This document shows positions 1 through 8,004 of a stretch of DNA of 34,246 nucleotides, one piece after another; position 1 is the stretch's first letter, and every line of letters begins with the position of its first letter. Origin of the DNA: Streptomyces poriferorum (GTDB lineage: Bacteria; Actinomycetota; Actinomycetes; Streptomycetales; Streptomycetaceae). Position numbers and translations under genes: made by a program. The stretch is from NCBI RefSeq assembly GCF_019399235.1, contig NZ_JAELVH010000034.1, positions 1 to 34,246 on the forward strand, in the 5' to 3' direction. A model generated the notes under the pieces. It made no database searches, was not told the DNA's origin, and worked only from the letters and a program-made list of their open reading frames with translations.

Positions 1-2
1 AC

Positions 3-68
3 CCGTTCCGGTCACCCGGCCAGGCCGGTCACTACTGGCTCATCACGCCCATGGACGGGTCCGTGTGA
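3..68 (+). CDS. C-terminal end of an upstream gene (partial)
   Basis: The third frame is open from the window edge to a TGA at 66-68 and reads as ordinary protein ending in HYWLITPMDGSV. The other two frames of this stretch look less protein-like. Only about 21 residues are present, so no function can be given. It lies just upstream of the mobilization genes in the same direction and could belong to the same transfer or replication block. Confidence 0.5.
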   Translation, partial: PFRSPGQAGHYWLITPMDGSV

Positions 69-130
69 CCGCTCGCAGCTCACGGGCCCTCCCGAGAGCC
101 CGCCCCACCCCCTCGTCTGGAGAACCGTTC

Positions 131-772
131 ATGACGCACGATCCACACCACCCCAAGGAACAGATACCGCTGACGAAGCCGCCTGCGCTGACGGAACGTG
201 TACGGCAGGCACTCGGACGGGCTGCTTCAGACGGAGCAAGTTGTCGGGTAAGGAGTCCTTACCCGACCTCCGCCCCAGGGGAGGCGGAGGCATCCGGCGC
301 CGAGGCAGCACCGGAGTCGGCCGGCCCGGGGGAGCTGGCCGGGTCAGGAGACACCAAGCCATCGTCGAGCGTGCCGCAGCAGCCAGCGCCGCGTCGCCGC
401 CTGCGTGACAAGCAGTTGCGCGAGCGCCGCGTCCACCCCCGCTACAACGACCACGAGTTCGCCCTCGTCAAGAACGCCGCCGCTCTGAGCGGCATGGCGA
501 CCGGCGGCTACGTGGCCGAGTGCTCCCTTGCCGCTGCCCGTGCCAGCGACCCCACCGCAGCTGTCGCCGACTATCGCGCCATGGTGAAGACGCTCATGGC
601 CGCCAACGGACAGCTCGGCAAGATCGGCAGCAACCTCAATCAGCTCACCCATCACCTCAACAAGGACGGCGCCTGGCCCCACCCCGCCACCGTCCAAAGG
701 CTCCTGGCCCGCGTCGAGGCGTCCATCGACGACCTGGACACCGCCATCGCCCAGGTCACTGAGGCCCGGTGA
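131..772 (+). CDS. mobC: MobC-like relaxosome accessory protein
   Basis: A protein of about 213 residues. The first 95 are low-complexity, rich in Pro, Ala, Gly and Glu. The C-terminal half (RERRVHPRYNDHEFALVK, then a helical stretch with GQLGKIGSNLNQLTHHLN) matches the MobC-type ribbon-helix-helix protein that binds oriT and helps the relaxase nick. I chose ATG 131, which has a GGAG-like site just before it; a GTG at 65 in the same frame would add 22 residues and overlap the preceding gene. The stop is 4 bases before the relaxase GTG, so the two are coupled. A perfect palindrome (243-267) lies in the low-complexity part. The family is clear from the NLNQLTHHLN region; the exact start is not. 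Confidence 0.75.
   Translation: MTHDPHHPKEQIPLTKPPALTERVRQALGRAASDGASCRVRSPYPTSAPGEAEASGAEAAPESAGPGELAGSGDTKPSSSVPQQPAPRRRLRDKQLRERRVHPRYNDHEFALVKNAAALSGMATGGYVAECSLAAARASDPTAAVADYRAMVKTLMAANGQLGKIGSNLNQLTHHLNKDGAWPHPATVQRLLARVEASIDDLDTAIAQVTEAR
243..267. repeat. 25-base perfect palindrome inside mobC, candidate oriT/nic element
   Basis: Arms GTCGGGTAAGGA and TCCTTACCCGAC (12 bases each) flank a single G at 255. It lies in the poorly conserved N-terminal coding part of mobC, directly upstream of the conserved domain and the relaxase gene. Relaxases of this type act on inverted repeats close to their own genes, so an oriT role is plausible, but no nick site can be assigned. It could instead be a hairpin controlling mobC or relaxase translation. 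Confidence 0.45.
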
Positions 773-776
773 GCCG

Positions 777-2477
777 GTGATACCCAAGATCATTCTCGGC
801 GTGGGCCCGAAAGCCACGCAACGCACCATCGCCTACCTCTTCGGCAAGGGGCGGGCCAACGAGCACACCGACCCACACCTGGTGGCCTCCTGGAACGGCT
901 TCGCCCCAGACCCCGGCCGCAGCCCCCACCGCGACCCGAAGGATGTGGAGGCCCAGCTCGTCGCACAACTCGACCAGCCCGTGAAGATGCTGGGCGACAA
1001 GGCACCCAGGGACACCGTGTGGCACTGCCCCGTCCGGGCCGCGCCCGAAGACCCGATCCTCAGCGACGAGCAGTGGGCGGACATCGCCCGCCGAATAGTG
1101 GCCTCCGCCGGCATAGCCCCCGGCGGGGATGAGGAAGCCTGCCGCTGGGTGGCCGTCCGTCACGCCGACGACCACATCCACATCGCCGCCACCCTCGTAC
1201 GCCACGACGGCCGAAGGCCCGAGCGTGGCTACGACCAGCGCGCAGTCCAGCGTGAGGCCCGCTCAATCGAGGCCGACTACGGGCTCCGGCGGTTGAAGCC
1301 GGGCGACGGCACCGGCGCCAAACGGCTCACCAGCAAGGAGCACTTCAAGGCCAAACGCCTGGGCCAGGGCGCCGCCGCCCGTGACGTCCTGCGTCTGCGG
1401 GTACGCCGCGCGGTTGCCGCCGCGTCCGACGAGGCCGAGTTCTTCGCGCTGCTGGAGACCACAGGCGTGGCTGTGCGCTTCAAGCGCGGCCCCTCCGGTG
1501 ATGCGCTCGGCTGCAACTTCGCCCTGCCCTACGACACAAACGACAAGGGCGAGCCAGTCTTCTATGCGGGCTCCACGCTCGCCCCCGACCTGTCTCTGCC
1601 CAAGATCCGCAAGAGCCTCGCCACCACCAGCCCCGAACCGGTCACCGTCCGGCCGGGCAACCCATGGCACCAAGCCACCGCCGCCGCAGAACGAATCCCC
1701 CACCACCTCACCCACGGCGACGACCAGACCGCCCAAGGCCAACTGGTGCTACTCGGCGCGACGCTGGATCTGTTGCCGATCAACGCACCGACCGCGGTGA
1801 AGGCCGAACTGGAACGAGCCGCTGTCGCCTTCGAGCGCGCCACCCGCTCCCGCATCGCGGCCGACCTCGCCAGCACCCACGCTCTGCGGCGCGGAATCCA
1901 AACAATCTGGCGAGACCGGCCCTCGGACGGCGACGGGTCCGGAATCGCCATGCTGCTGGACACCGTGCTCACAGCAGTAGCGCTCGCCATGCACTGGCAC
2001 CGCACCCACCAGCACGCCCAGCAGGAAGCGGCAGCAGAACAGGCCCTCGTACACCTTCAGGTCGCGTACGCCCAGGTCGCCGAGCCGGTCCTGACTGGCC
2101 TCGCACAGCGCGCCCCCAGTCCCCAGATGAAGCACCGCTACGCCCACCACCTCCAGCAGGCCGTGCCGGAGCACGCCGAGCGCATCCTCGACGACCCCGC
2201 CTGGGACGCACTCGCCGCCGTGCTCGCCGAAGCAGAGGCTGCCGGGCACAACGCGACGACCGTGCTCGTTCAGGCCCTCGGGCAGCGCACCCTGGACGAT
2301 GCCCACAGCCCCGCCCGCGCGCTGACCTGGCGCATCCGCCGCCTGGGTGACCGTCACGCCCCTGGTCCCCGCGCACAGGCGGCCAGGGCGCGCAGCGCCA
2401 CGCACCGCGCTGCCGCCCCGATCCACTCGGCAGCAGCGCCTCCGCCGCCGCAGGCACCGCCAGCACGGCGGCGGTGA
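777..2477 (+). CDS. Relaxase / mobilization nuclease (HUH type)
   Basis: A 566-residue relaxase expected to nick one strand at oriT and pilot it into a recipient. The N-terminal segment IILGVGPKATQRTIAYLFGK carries the likely nucleophile tyrosine (IAY). The histidine pair is in HADDHIHIAATLVRHDGRR at about residues 131-149, the HUH metal site. The C-terminal half is helical, Ala/Arg-rich and without recognised motifs; no helicase or primase motif is seen. It starts with GTG at 777, four bases after mobC, without a strong ribosome site, so translational coupling is likely. The gene ends in a Pro/Ala/Arg-rich tail and abuts, tail to tail, the flavoprotein gene of the next cluster with no base between them. 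No coupling protein or secretion genes are in view, so it may belong to a mobilizable rather than self-transmissible element. Confidence 0.85.
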   Translation: MIPKIILGVGPKATQRTIAYLFGKGRANEHTDPHLVASWNGFAPDPGRSPHRDPKDVEAQLVAQLDQPVKMLGDKAPRDTVWHCPVRAAPEDPILSDEQWADIARRIVASAGIAPGGDEEACRWVAVRHADDHIHIAATLVRHDGRRPERGYDQRAVQREARSIEADYGLRRLKPGDGTGAKRLTSKEHFKAKRLGQGAAARDVLRLRVRRAVAAASDEAEFFALLETTGVAVRFKRGPSGDALGCNFALPYDTNDKGEPVFYAGSTLAPDLSLPKIRKSLATTSPEPVTVRPGNPWHQATAAAERIPHHLTHGDDQTAQGQLVLLGATLDLLPINAPTAVKAELERAAVAFERATRSRIAADLASTHALRRGIQTIWRDRPSDGDGSGIAMLLDTVLTAVALAMHWHRTHQHAQQEAAAEQALVHLQVAYAQVAEPVLTGLAQRAPSPQMKHRYAHHLQQAVPEHAERILDDPAWDALAAVLAEAEAAGHNATTVLVQALGQRTLDDAHSPARALTWRIRRLGDRHAPGPRAQAARARSATHRAAAPIHSAAAPPPPQAPPARRR

Positions 2478-3035
2478 TCAGGCCGGTGCGGACAGTTTGG
2501 GAGTAAGCAGCTCCAGCGCCTCTTCCCAGCGGTACTGGTCCGCGCCACCGCCGGCCTTCGGCTTATGGGGCTCGTACGAACCGATCAGGACGCCCATCTC
2601 GCGCAGCCGCTCCAGGCTCTGGCTGTATGCGGGATGGGCGGCCTGCGCCGAGTTCAGGTAAGGCATGACGGCAGTAGGGATGCCGAAGCCGTACGCCTCG
2701 CACAGGATGCCCAGCGCCAGGGTGTCCGAGATCCCGGCAGCCCATTTGTTGATCGTGTTGAAGGTGGCCGGGGCCACCGCGATGGCGTCGGCGGGCGGCA
2801 GCGGCCGTGGGTCGCCGGGCGAGCGCCAGGCCGAGCGGATCGGGTAGCCGGTCTGTGCCTCGACCGCCTCGGCGTCTATGAAACCGAGGCCCTGCGGGGT
2901 GGCGACGACACCCACATCCCAGTTCGCCTCCTGGGCCGCAGTGATCAGGATGCCGACGTCGCCGGCGATGCCGGAGGCGCACACGACGACGTACAGGAAG
3001 GGCTTCTTGGTCTGCCGGTCCGGCTGATCACTCAC
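2478..3035 (-). CDS. Flavoprotein of the HFCD/phosphopantothenoylcysteine decarboxylase fold
   Basis: A 185-residue single-domain flavoprotein. The N-terminal strand and loop FLYVVVCASGIAGDVG and the central PATFNTINKWAAGISD motif (Asn-Thr FMN contacts) are typical of the family that includes CoaC, EpiD and UbiX-like proteins. MPYLNSAQAAHPAYSQSLE matches the later substrate clamp region. I do not see the histidine that decarboxylating members carry before the PAxxNT motif, so the reaction may differ from cysteine decarboxylation. Its ATG overlaps the stop of the XRE regulator gene by four bases, so the two are co-expressed and run away from the MurA/deaminase operon. It may be the sensor or modifying partner of the regulator, or one enzyme of the pathway. 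It is not CoaBC, which would be fused to a synthetase domain. Confidence 0.75.
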   Translation of the reverse strand: MSDQPDRQTKKPFLYVVVCASGIAGDVGILITAAQEANWDVGVVATPQGLGFIDAEAVEAQTGYPIRSAWRSPGDPRPLPPADAIAVAPATFNTINKWAAGISDTLALGILCEAYGFGIPTAVMPYLNSAQAAHPAYSQSLERLREMGVLIGSYEPHKPKAGGGADQYRWEEALELLTPKLSAPA

Positions 3036-4303
3036 GCGGGGACTCCCAGTTGACGGTTGAAACGGTGCAGTTCCGGCAGCGTACGGCGGCGGTCGCGGGC
3101 GGCCATGTCGGCAACCAGCTCACGGACGGCCGGGCGACGGATGTCCTGGGCCGCGCAGCTTTCTGCGATGCGAAGGGCCTGGTACCCGTCCGCCAGGCGG
3201 CCCTGCTGGCTGTAGGCGCGTCCGGCCTCGATCCACAGGGCGGCACGACGCTCGGGGACGGGGATATGGCGGCGCATGAGAGGCCGGGCGGTGTCCAGAG
3301 CGACCCCCGCGTCGCCGAAGACGACGGCCGCGCTGAGTCCGTGCAGGGCGACGTTCGTCGGGCTGAAGTTGGCCCAGGCGTCGGGGCTGTCGAGTGCCAC
3401 GTAGCGGGCGACTTCCTTCGCCTCGGTGAGGAAGTCCCGGGTGGCGGAGCGGTCGCCGCCGCTGCTGGCGGCGGTGACTCCGCGCAGAAGCAGGAGTCCG
3501 AGTGCCGCGAGGTACTTCGGGGAGCGCTGGTCGTACGAGCCCGTGAGCTGGTCGGCGGTGTGCCGGACGAGGGCGACGGCCTGAGCGGTGTGGCTGTCAC
3601 GGGCCAGGGCGTGGGCGTGAACGCGGACGCTGGAGGCGAGGACGACGGGATCGCCGGAGCGTTCGGCCTCGGACATGGCGCGTCCGACCGCGAGCCAGGC
3701 ATTGCCCTGGTCGCTCTGCTTGAGCAGCAGGCTTGCCGAGGTCTGGTACACCGTGGCGAGGAGCCCGGACAGGTCGCTCGATCCGGGACTGTCGCTGATG
3801 GCCTGCCGTAACTGCCCGATCAGGACGGGCAGTGTGCCTTCCAGCTTTGTGTAGTCGCAGGTGCAGAAGAGGCGTCGTACACCAGCGACTTGGTGTCGCA
3901 TGCTCTGGAGATCCGGCACCGGTTCGGCAGTCACACGGGGTGTTCCAGGCAGCAGGGACTGGACCAGGTCCTGATGGGCGGTGCTGGGGAGGGTCGGTGC
4001 CGCGAGCGCGGCGATGCCGGCGGCGAGAACGGTACGGCGGTGCATGTCCTCTGTCTCGGGTTCGGAGTGGTTGATGTTCGAGGTGGCGGCGATGCCGAGG
4101 CGGTGTGGCGGAATCGCCAGCACGCGCGAGACCTCGCGCAGCATGCGGATGTCGTCCGTGCCCCTGCCGCCTTCCAGGCGGCTCACCTTGGACTGGTGAT
4201 AGCCCAGGGCGGAGGCGACTTCCCGCTGCGAGCGCCGCTGTAATACGCGAGCCTGGCGGATCACTTCACCGATCCGTCTCGCTTCGCTGTGCTCTTCGGC
4301 CAT
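3032..4303 (-). CDS. XRE-family transcriptional regulator with long helical C-terminal domain
   Basis: A 423-residue protein. Residues 5-60 form a Cro/CI-type helix-turn-helix (SQREVASALGYHQSKVSRLE is the recognition segment). The remaining 340 residues are helical, with repeated Ala/Leu-rich pairs like a TPR domain (for example AWLAVGRAMSEAERSGDP), as in many Streptomyces regulators that sense a ligand or partner. A stretch near residue 90 (HRRTVLAAGIAALAAP) is hydrophobic and resembles a Tat-like segment, common in this family, but export is unlikely. ATG 4303 is used; GTG 4312 in the same frame is closer to the GGAGGAG site and is equally possible. It is divergent from the ATPase/MurA operon and probably controls it through the palindromes at 4366-4403. 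A downstream flavoprotein overlaps its stop. Confidence 0.85.
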   Translation of the reverse strand: MAEEHSEARRIGEVIRQARVLQRRSQREVASALGYHQSKVSRLEGGRGTDDIRMLREVSRVLAIPPHRLGIAATSNINHSEPETEDMHRRTVLAAGIAALAAPTLPSTAHQDLVQSLLPGTPRVTAEPVPDLQSMRHQVAGVRRLFCTCDYTKLEGTLPVLIGQLRQAISDSPGSSDLSGLLATVYQTSASLLLKQSDQGNAWLAVGRAMSEAERSGDPVVLASSVRVHAHALARDSHTAQAVALVRHTADQLTGSYDQRSPKYLAALGLLLLRGVTAASSGGDRSATRDFLTEAKEVARYVALDSPDAWANFSPTNVALHGLSAAVVFGDAGVALDTARPLMRRHIPVPERRAALWIEAGRAYSQQGRLADGYQALRIAESCAAQDIRRPAVRELVADMAARDRRRTLPELHRFNRQLGVPA

Positions 4304-4365
4304 CTGTGCCACGGCTCCTCCCGCCGTCGCCGATCCTGCCTTCCCAACCGAGCGTAAGGGACTGG

Positions 4366-4403
4366 CAGTGCACTGTGATGCAGCTCCTGCATAGACGATG
4401 CAG
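4366..4403. promoter_or_regulatory. Palindromic operator candidates in the divergent promoter
   Basis: Three related elements lie side by side: the 10-base palindrome CAGTGCACTG (4366-4375), the inverted repeat ATGCAG-CTC-CTGCAT (4378-4392), and a further direct copy ATGCAG (4398-4403). They sit between the divergently transcribed XRE regulator and ATPase genes, the expected place for an autoregulatory XRE operator. A poor -10-like TAGACG (4392-4397) with TGCACT 17 bases upstream would overlap these sites. Binding by the XRE protein is inferred from position only. Confidence 0.5.
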
Positions 4404-4478
4404 CACCCGCACACGCCCTGGTTCGAGAGGCCCGTCCGGCGGTTACGTGGAGTGGCCGAACCGATCAGGAGGCCGCTC

Positions 4479-4913
4479 ATGGAAGCGCACCACATCCGGA
4501 TTCCCGTCCCCGGCACCCCTGCCGGCGCCGCGTCGGCGCGCCGGCAGATCGCCGAGGAGATACGGGAATGGGGCGCCGCTCTCGGACCTGCACTCCTGGA
4601 CGCGGCTGTGCTGGTGGCCTCGGAGCTGATCACCAACGCGGTACGGCACGCACACAAAGGACCGATCACAGCCGGTGCCTACCTCAGCGACGAGACGCTG
4701 CGGATTGCGGTGATCGATACCAGCTTCGACATCCCGGAAGTCGGCCTGCCGGACGCGGAGGAGGAAGACGGACGCGGCCTGTTCCTCGTCGCCGCACTCG
4801 CCGACCGCCACGGATTCGACCCGCTGCCTTCCGGCAAGCGCTGCTGGGCCGAGCTCGATCTCAGCGCTCCGCTTCCCACCGTCGCCACACACGTGCCCCA
4901 GATGAGGAGCTGA
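4479..4913 (+). CDS. ATP-binding protein of the anti-sigma factor kinase (RsbW-like) family
   Basis: A 144-residue GHKL/HATPase domain. The N box is SELITNAVRHAHKG, with the Asn that coordinates magnesium. The next ATP-lid motifs are IAVIDTSFD (G1-like) and EDGRGLFLVAALADRHG (G2). Such short proteins are abundant in Streptomyces and often sit beside XRE regulators. They act as anti-sigma or switch-kinase proteins, but most have no known partner. ATG 4479 is preceded by AGGAGG at 4467-4472, an excellent site. It is the first gene of the rightward operon; the MurA-like gene follows three bases after its stop. A regulatory role for the cluster is inferred from family and position. Confidence 0.8.
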   Translation: MEAHHIRIPVPGTPAGAASARRQIAEEIREWGAALGPALLDAAVLVASELITNAVRHAHKGPITAGAYLSDETLRIAVIDTSFDIPEVGLPDAEEEDGRGLFLVAALADRHGFDPLPSGKRCWAELDLSAPLPTVATHVPQMRS

Positions 4914-4916
4914 CTG

Positions 4917-6236
4917 TTGCCAGCCGTACGCATTCCCCCAGTCGCCGCAGAAGTGGTCGCCGTGCGCCCGAGCGTTCCGCTCGCCGGGGCCGTGACCGTA
5001 GACGGGTCGAAGAACGCGGCCCTGCCCCTGCTGGCCGCCGCCGCAGCCATGCACCGCCCGGTGCACCTGAGCAACGTCCCGGCCAACACGGATGTCGGAA
5101 CGATGCTCACCCTCCTCCAGCAGACCGGCTGGCACGCGGCCCGCCCGGTCAGCGATCCACACACCACGGTGATCCTGCCGAGCGACAAACAACGCCCGGA
5201 TCCCGATCCCGAGATCGCTGCGCGCATCAGGGCCTCGTACTACCTGGTCCCGGCACTTCTCGGCGCCTATGGGCGGGCCCGGTTGCCGTGGCCGGGCGGC
5301 TGAGCCATCGGGGAACGCGGGATGGAGCAGCACTTCAAGGTGTACGAACGGTTCGGAGACCGCTCGACCGTCGATGACCGCGGCTACCTCGTGGAAGCAG
5401 CCACTGGCGGACGCGGGACGGTGTCGATCATGCTCCCCTTCCGGTCCCGCGGAGCGAGCATTGCCGCTGTCCTGCGTGCGGTCGTCGCCGGACGGCCGCT
5501 GCGACTGGGCCAACCGAATCTGTCGCCCGAAGTGCTCAGTGTCGTAGTGGCGTTGAGGATCTCCGGGTGGGAGTGCCGGGTCAGCGAGGCTGTCCTCACC
5601 CTTCAGCCTCCTCGATCCGTTTCCGGCGAGGAGATTGCGTGGAGGGTGCCTGGCGACAAGATCGAAGCAGGCACCCTGGCCTGTGCAGTCGCGGTAACAG
5701 GCGGCAACGCGCACATCCTCGGTGTACGCCGCGACGACATCACCCCCCTGATCACCGCGCTGCGCTGGCTCGGCATTCCCGCCGACGCCGAGGACGGCAC
5801 CCTCACGGTGCAGGCCCAGGACGCTCAGCCCACTGGCCGACCACTGCGAGCCATTGCCTCTCTGTCCCCGGGCGGTCTGGACGCGGACTTCGAGCCCGCG
5901 CTGCTGGCCCTGGCCCTCATCTTGCCCGGCACGCACCTGTTCGCCGACGACATCAATCCCGGTCGCCACCGCAACCTGCTGCCCCAGCTCGGCCGCCTCG
6001 GAGCCACGATCGACGAGCTGTCGCCCACACAGTGCCGCTTCGCCGGGCCGCAGCAGCTGACCGGTGCCGGGGTGGAGGCCTCCGACATCCGCACGGGTTC
6101 CGCCCTGCTCATCGCCGGCCTCACCGCTCGCGGCGTGACCACCCTCGGCGGCCTCGAACAGCTCCGGCGCGGCCACGCCGACCTGCCCGTCAAGCTGCAC
6201 GCCCTCGGAGCCGACATCTGCGAGGTGATCCCGTGA
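4917..6236 (+). CDS. MurA-like enolpyruvyl transferase with in-frame UGA at the catalytic Cys codon
   Basis: The frame from TTG 4917 (GAGGAGC site at 4904-4910) encodes 439 residues of EPSP synthase/MurA fold if the TGA at 5301-5303 is read through. MurA moves enolpyruvate from PEP to the 3'-OH of UDP-GlcNAc. Compared by eye with E. coli MurA, key residues are kept: Lys32-Asn33 (K22-N23, in GSKNAALP), Arg105 (R91), Arg134 (R120), Asp322 (D305) and Arg392 (R397). Arg105 to the UGA is 24 residues without a gap, as from R91 to C115, so codon 129 is the catalytic cysteine (PWPGG-UGA-AIGERG). The rest is open and normal. It may be a selenocysteine codon, a UGA read as Cys, a nonsense mutation or a base error. 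A second start at ATG 5322 would give only an inactive C-terminal part. The stop overlaps the next GTG. UMP-enolpyruvyl transferases of nucleoside antibiotics share this fold, so the substrate is open. Confidence 0.8.
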
Positions 6237-7465
6237 ACCGGCAACTGCGGCAGATCATCGCGACGACTGACGTCCACTCCGCCTTCGACTCGGCGGCTCC
6301 GATGCTCGCCCACCTCCACGCTGCGAGGCCCGACAGCCTGATCGTGGACTGCGGAGACTTCTTCGAGGGGAGCGGCTACTACCACCTCGGCGAGGGACGC
6401 ATCGAGCGCCAAGCCCTCACCACCCTGTACGACCTGCTCGCGCCCGGAAACCACGGGTGGCCGCACTACTTCGAGCCGCAGCTGCGCCGGATGACGGTGT
6501 GCGCGAACACGACCGACGACTACGGCACGCCCCTCTTCAACCGCGTACGCATCCAGCACATCGGAGGACGACGAGTCGCTGTCACCGCAGTCATGGGGCC
6601 GCAGGCGTTCAACGCCATCCCTGCCGACCAGCGCGCCGGCCACCGCATCAGCAACCCGGCACAGGCGCTGCACGAAGTGATGCAGGAGAACCACCACAGG
6701 GCTGACTCGTGGATGGTGCTCTCCCACTCCGGCTTCGATGAGGACCTGAAGCTGGCCGCAGCCTGCCCGCGCGCCGATGTCATCTTCGCCGGGCACTGCC
6801 ACAGCGACAGCTTCGGCCCCGTGCACGTCGGGGACACCCTCGTGGTCAAGGGCCGCGAGCTCGGTGCCGGATACGCCGCCGCCGAGCCTGTCGGCAGTGG
6901 GTGGGGAGCCCGCATCGGGTGCTTCCCCGACGCTCATTCCGTTCCTCACGAACTCACCTCGCTGATGGAGAAGATCTCAGCCATCGGACTGCGGCTGAGA
7001 AGCCCCCTCGGCGGTGTGGACGAGCGCCTCCGCGATGCGCCCTTGGATCGCCGCGGACTGCTCGAAGAGATCGCCTGCCGACTGCACTCCGGCCTCGGCG
7101 CTGACGCGGTCATCCTCAACGAGACCGCCCTGCGTCCCGTGCCACTCGGCGCCACGCTGACCCTCGGCGACCTGCTGGCCATCGAGCCCTTCGGCAACCA
7201 GCTCGTGCATGCCTTCCTCCCCGAGCAGCACGTCCAGGACCACGGCAAGCTGCTCAACCACCTCACCGAACTCGTCGGGCCCTTAATCGTCGCCCCTGCG
7301 CCTCTTCCCCCGACGATCCGAACCGTGCTGACCACCGACTACCTCGCCGACAGCTACCTCGACGGGCGAACTCATCAAGCAGGCATACGCCTTCGCCAAG
7401 CCGTAAGCCATGTCCTGACCACCTCGCTCCTCAGCTCCGCCGACTCCCAAGAAGGAGGCCAGTAA
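6233..7465 (+). CDS. Metallophosphatase / 5'-nucleotidase family protein
   Basis: A 410-residue protein with the calcineurin-like metal motifs in order: TTDVHS (Asp13, His15), VDCGDFFEG (Asp42), LAPGNHGW (GNH), VLSHSG and FAGHCHSD (GHxH). The C-terminal part has the 5'-nucleotidase substrate domain signature: ILNETALRPVPLG, then TLGDLLAIEPFGNQLV. It should remove phosphate from nucleotides or sugar nucleotides. There is no signal peptide, unlike the usual secreted UshA-type enzymes, so it probably works in the cytoplasm with the pathway encoded beside it. GTG 6233 overlaps the MurA-like stop and the TAA overlaps the next ATG (TAATG), so the operon is tightly coupled. The true substrate cannot be read from sequence. 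Confidence 0.85.
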   Translation: MNRQLRQIIATTDVHSAFDSAAPMLAHLHAARPDSLIVDCGDFFEGSGYYHLGEGRIERQALTTLYDLLAPGNHGWPHYFEPQLRRMTVCANTTDDYGTPLFNRVRIQHIGGRRVAVTAVMGPQAFNAIPADQRAGHRISNPAQALHEVMQENHHRADSWMVLSHSGFDEDLKLAAACPRADVIFAGHCHSDSFGPVHVGDTLVVKGRELGAGYAAAEPVGSGWGARIGCFPDAHSVPHELTSLMEKISAIGLRLRSPLGGVDERLRDAPLDRRGLLEEIACRLHSGLGADAVILNETALRPVPLGATLTLGDLLAIEPFGNQLVHAFLPEQHVQDHGKLLNHLTELVGPLIVAPAPLPPTIRTVLTTDYLADSYLDGRTHQAGIRLRQAVSHVLTTSLLSSADSQEGGQ

Positions 7466-8004
7466 TGATCCTCACCGGACCTGAGATCAAGGCTGCCGTG
7501 GCCAACGGGCGCTTACGGATCACCCCCTTCACCCCGGACCAGACGAACCCCAACAGCTACAACGTCCGCCTCGGTCCGACCTTGCTGACGTATGCCGCCA
7601 AGGTGATCGACGCCCACCAGACCAATCCCACGCGCTCGATCCTGATCGGCGACGACGGATACGTCCTGCAGCCCGGCGAGCTGTACCTCGGCCACACCGT
7701 CGAGGAGGTCGGCTCGGACATCTTCGTCCCCCTGCTCTTCGGCCGCTCCTCGGTCGGACGCCTCGGCCTGTTCGTCGAGATCACCGCACCGATCGGCGAC
7801 ATCGGCTTCCACGGCCAGTGGACCTTGATGCTCTCGCCCATCCGCCCGCTACGGGTGTACGCGGGCATGAAGGTCGGCCAGATCATGTTCTTCGTCTCCA
7901 CCGGTGACGTCGACCTGTATCGCGGGAAGTACCAGGGCGCCGCCGGCCCCCAGTCCTCCCGCTACTGGCAGGACACCGCGCCCATCCAGGCGGTCGCCTC
8001 GTGA
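7465..8004 (+). CDS. dCTP deaminase-fold protein, subunit A (catalytic Glu replaced by Met)
   Basis: A 179-residue protein aligning end to end with dCTP deaminase/dUTPase trimers (PNSYNVRLG, LQPGELYLGHTVEEV, GRSSVGRLGLFV, VYAGMKVGQIMFF, SSRYW). Compared by eye with E. coli Dcd, Ser95 and Arg99 match S111 and R115 and Asp112 matches D128. The general-base Glu138, however, is Met122 (WTLMLS), and R126 is Ile. On its own it should not deaminate by the usual mechanism. The neighbouring paralogue keeps the Glu and lacks the Ser and Arg. Dcd active sites are built at subunit interfaces, so the two may form a mixed trimer; alternatively both are nucleotide-binding non-enzymes. It starts with an ATG overlapping the preceding TAA, and its own TGA overlaps the next GTG. 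Confidence 0.8.
   Translation: MILTGPEIKAAVANGRLRITPFTPDQTNPNSYNVRLGPTLLTYAAKVIDAHQTNPTRSILIGDDGYVLQPGELYLGHTVEEVGSDIFVPLLFGRSSVGRLGLFVEITAPIGDIGFHGQWTLMLSPIRPLRVYAGMKVGQIMFFVSTGDVDLYRGKYQGAAGPQSSRYWQDTAPIQAVAS

Noticed and set aside
5270..5330. Frameshift splitting the MurA-like gene into two genes
   Set aside because: Both parts are in the same frame and the only interruption is the TGA; translation across it matches MurA without any gap.
5304..5342. SECIS-like hairpins after the UGA (CCATC/GATGG at 5305-5325; CACT/GGTG at 5331-5342)
   Set aside because: The first has its loop only six bases after the UGA and the second has wobble pairs and no G at the loop start. Neither fits the usual bacterial SECIS pattern, so no RNA feature is called.
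4443..6200. Long minus-strand open frame opposite the ATPase and MurA-like genes
   Set aside because: No recognisable protein features; the opposite strand encodes clear families with good ribosome sites.
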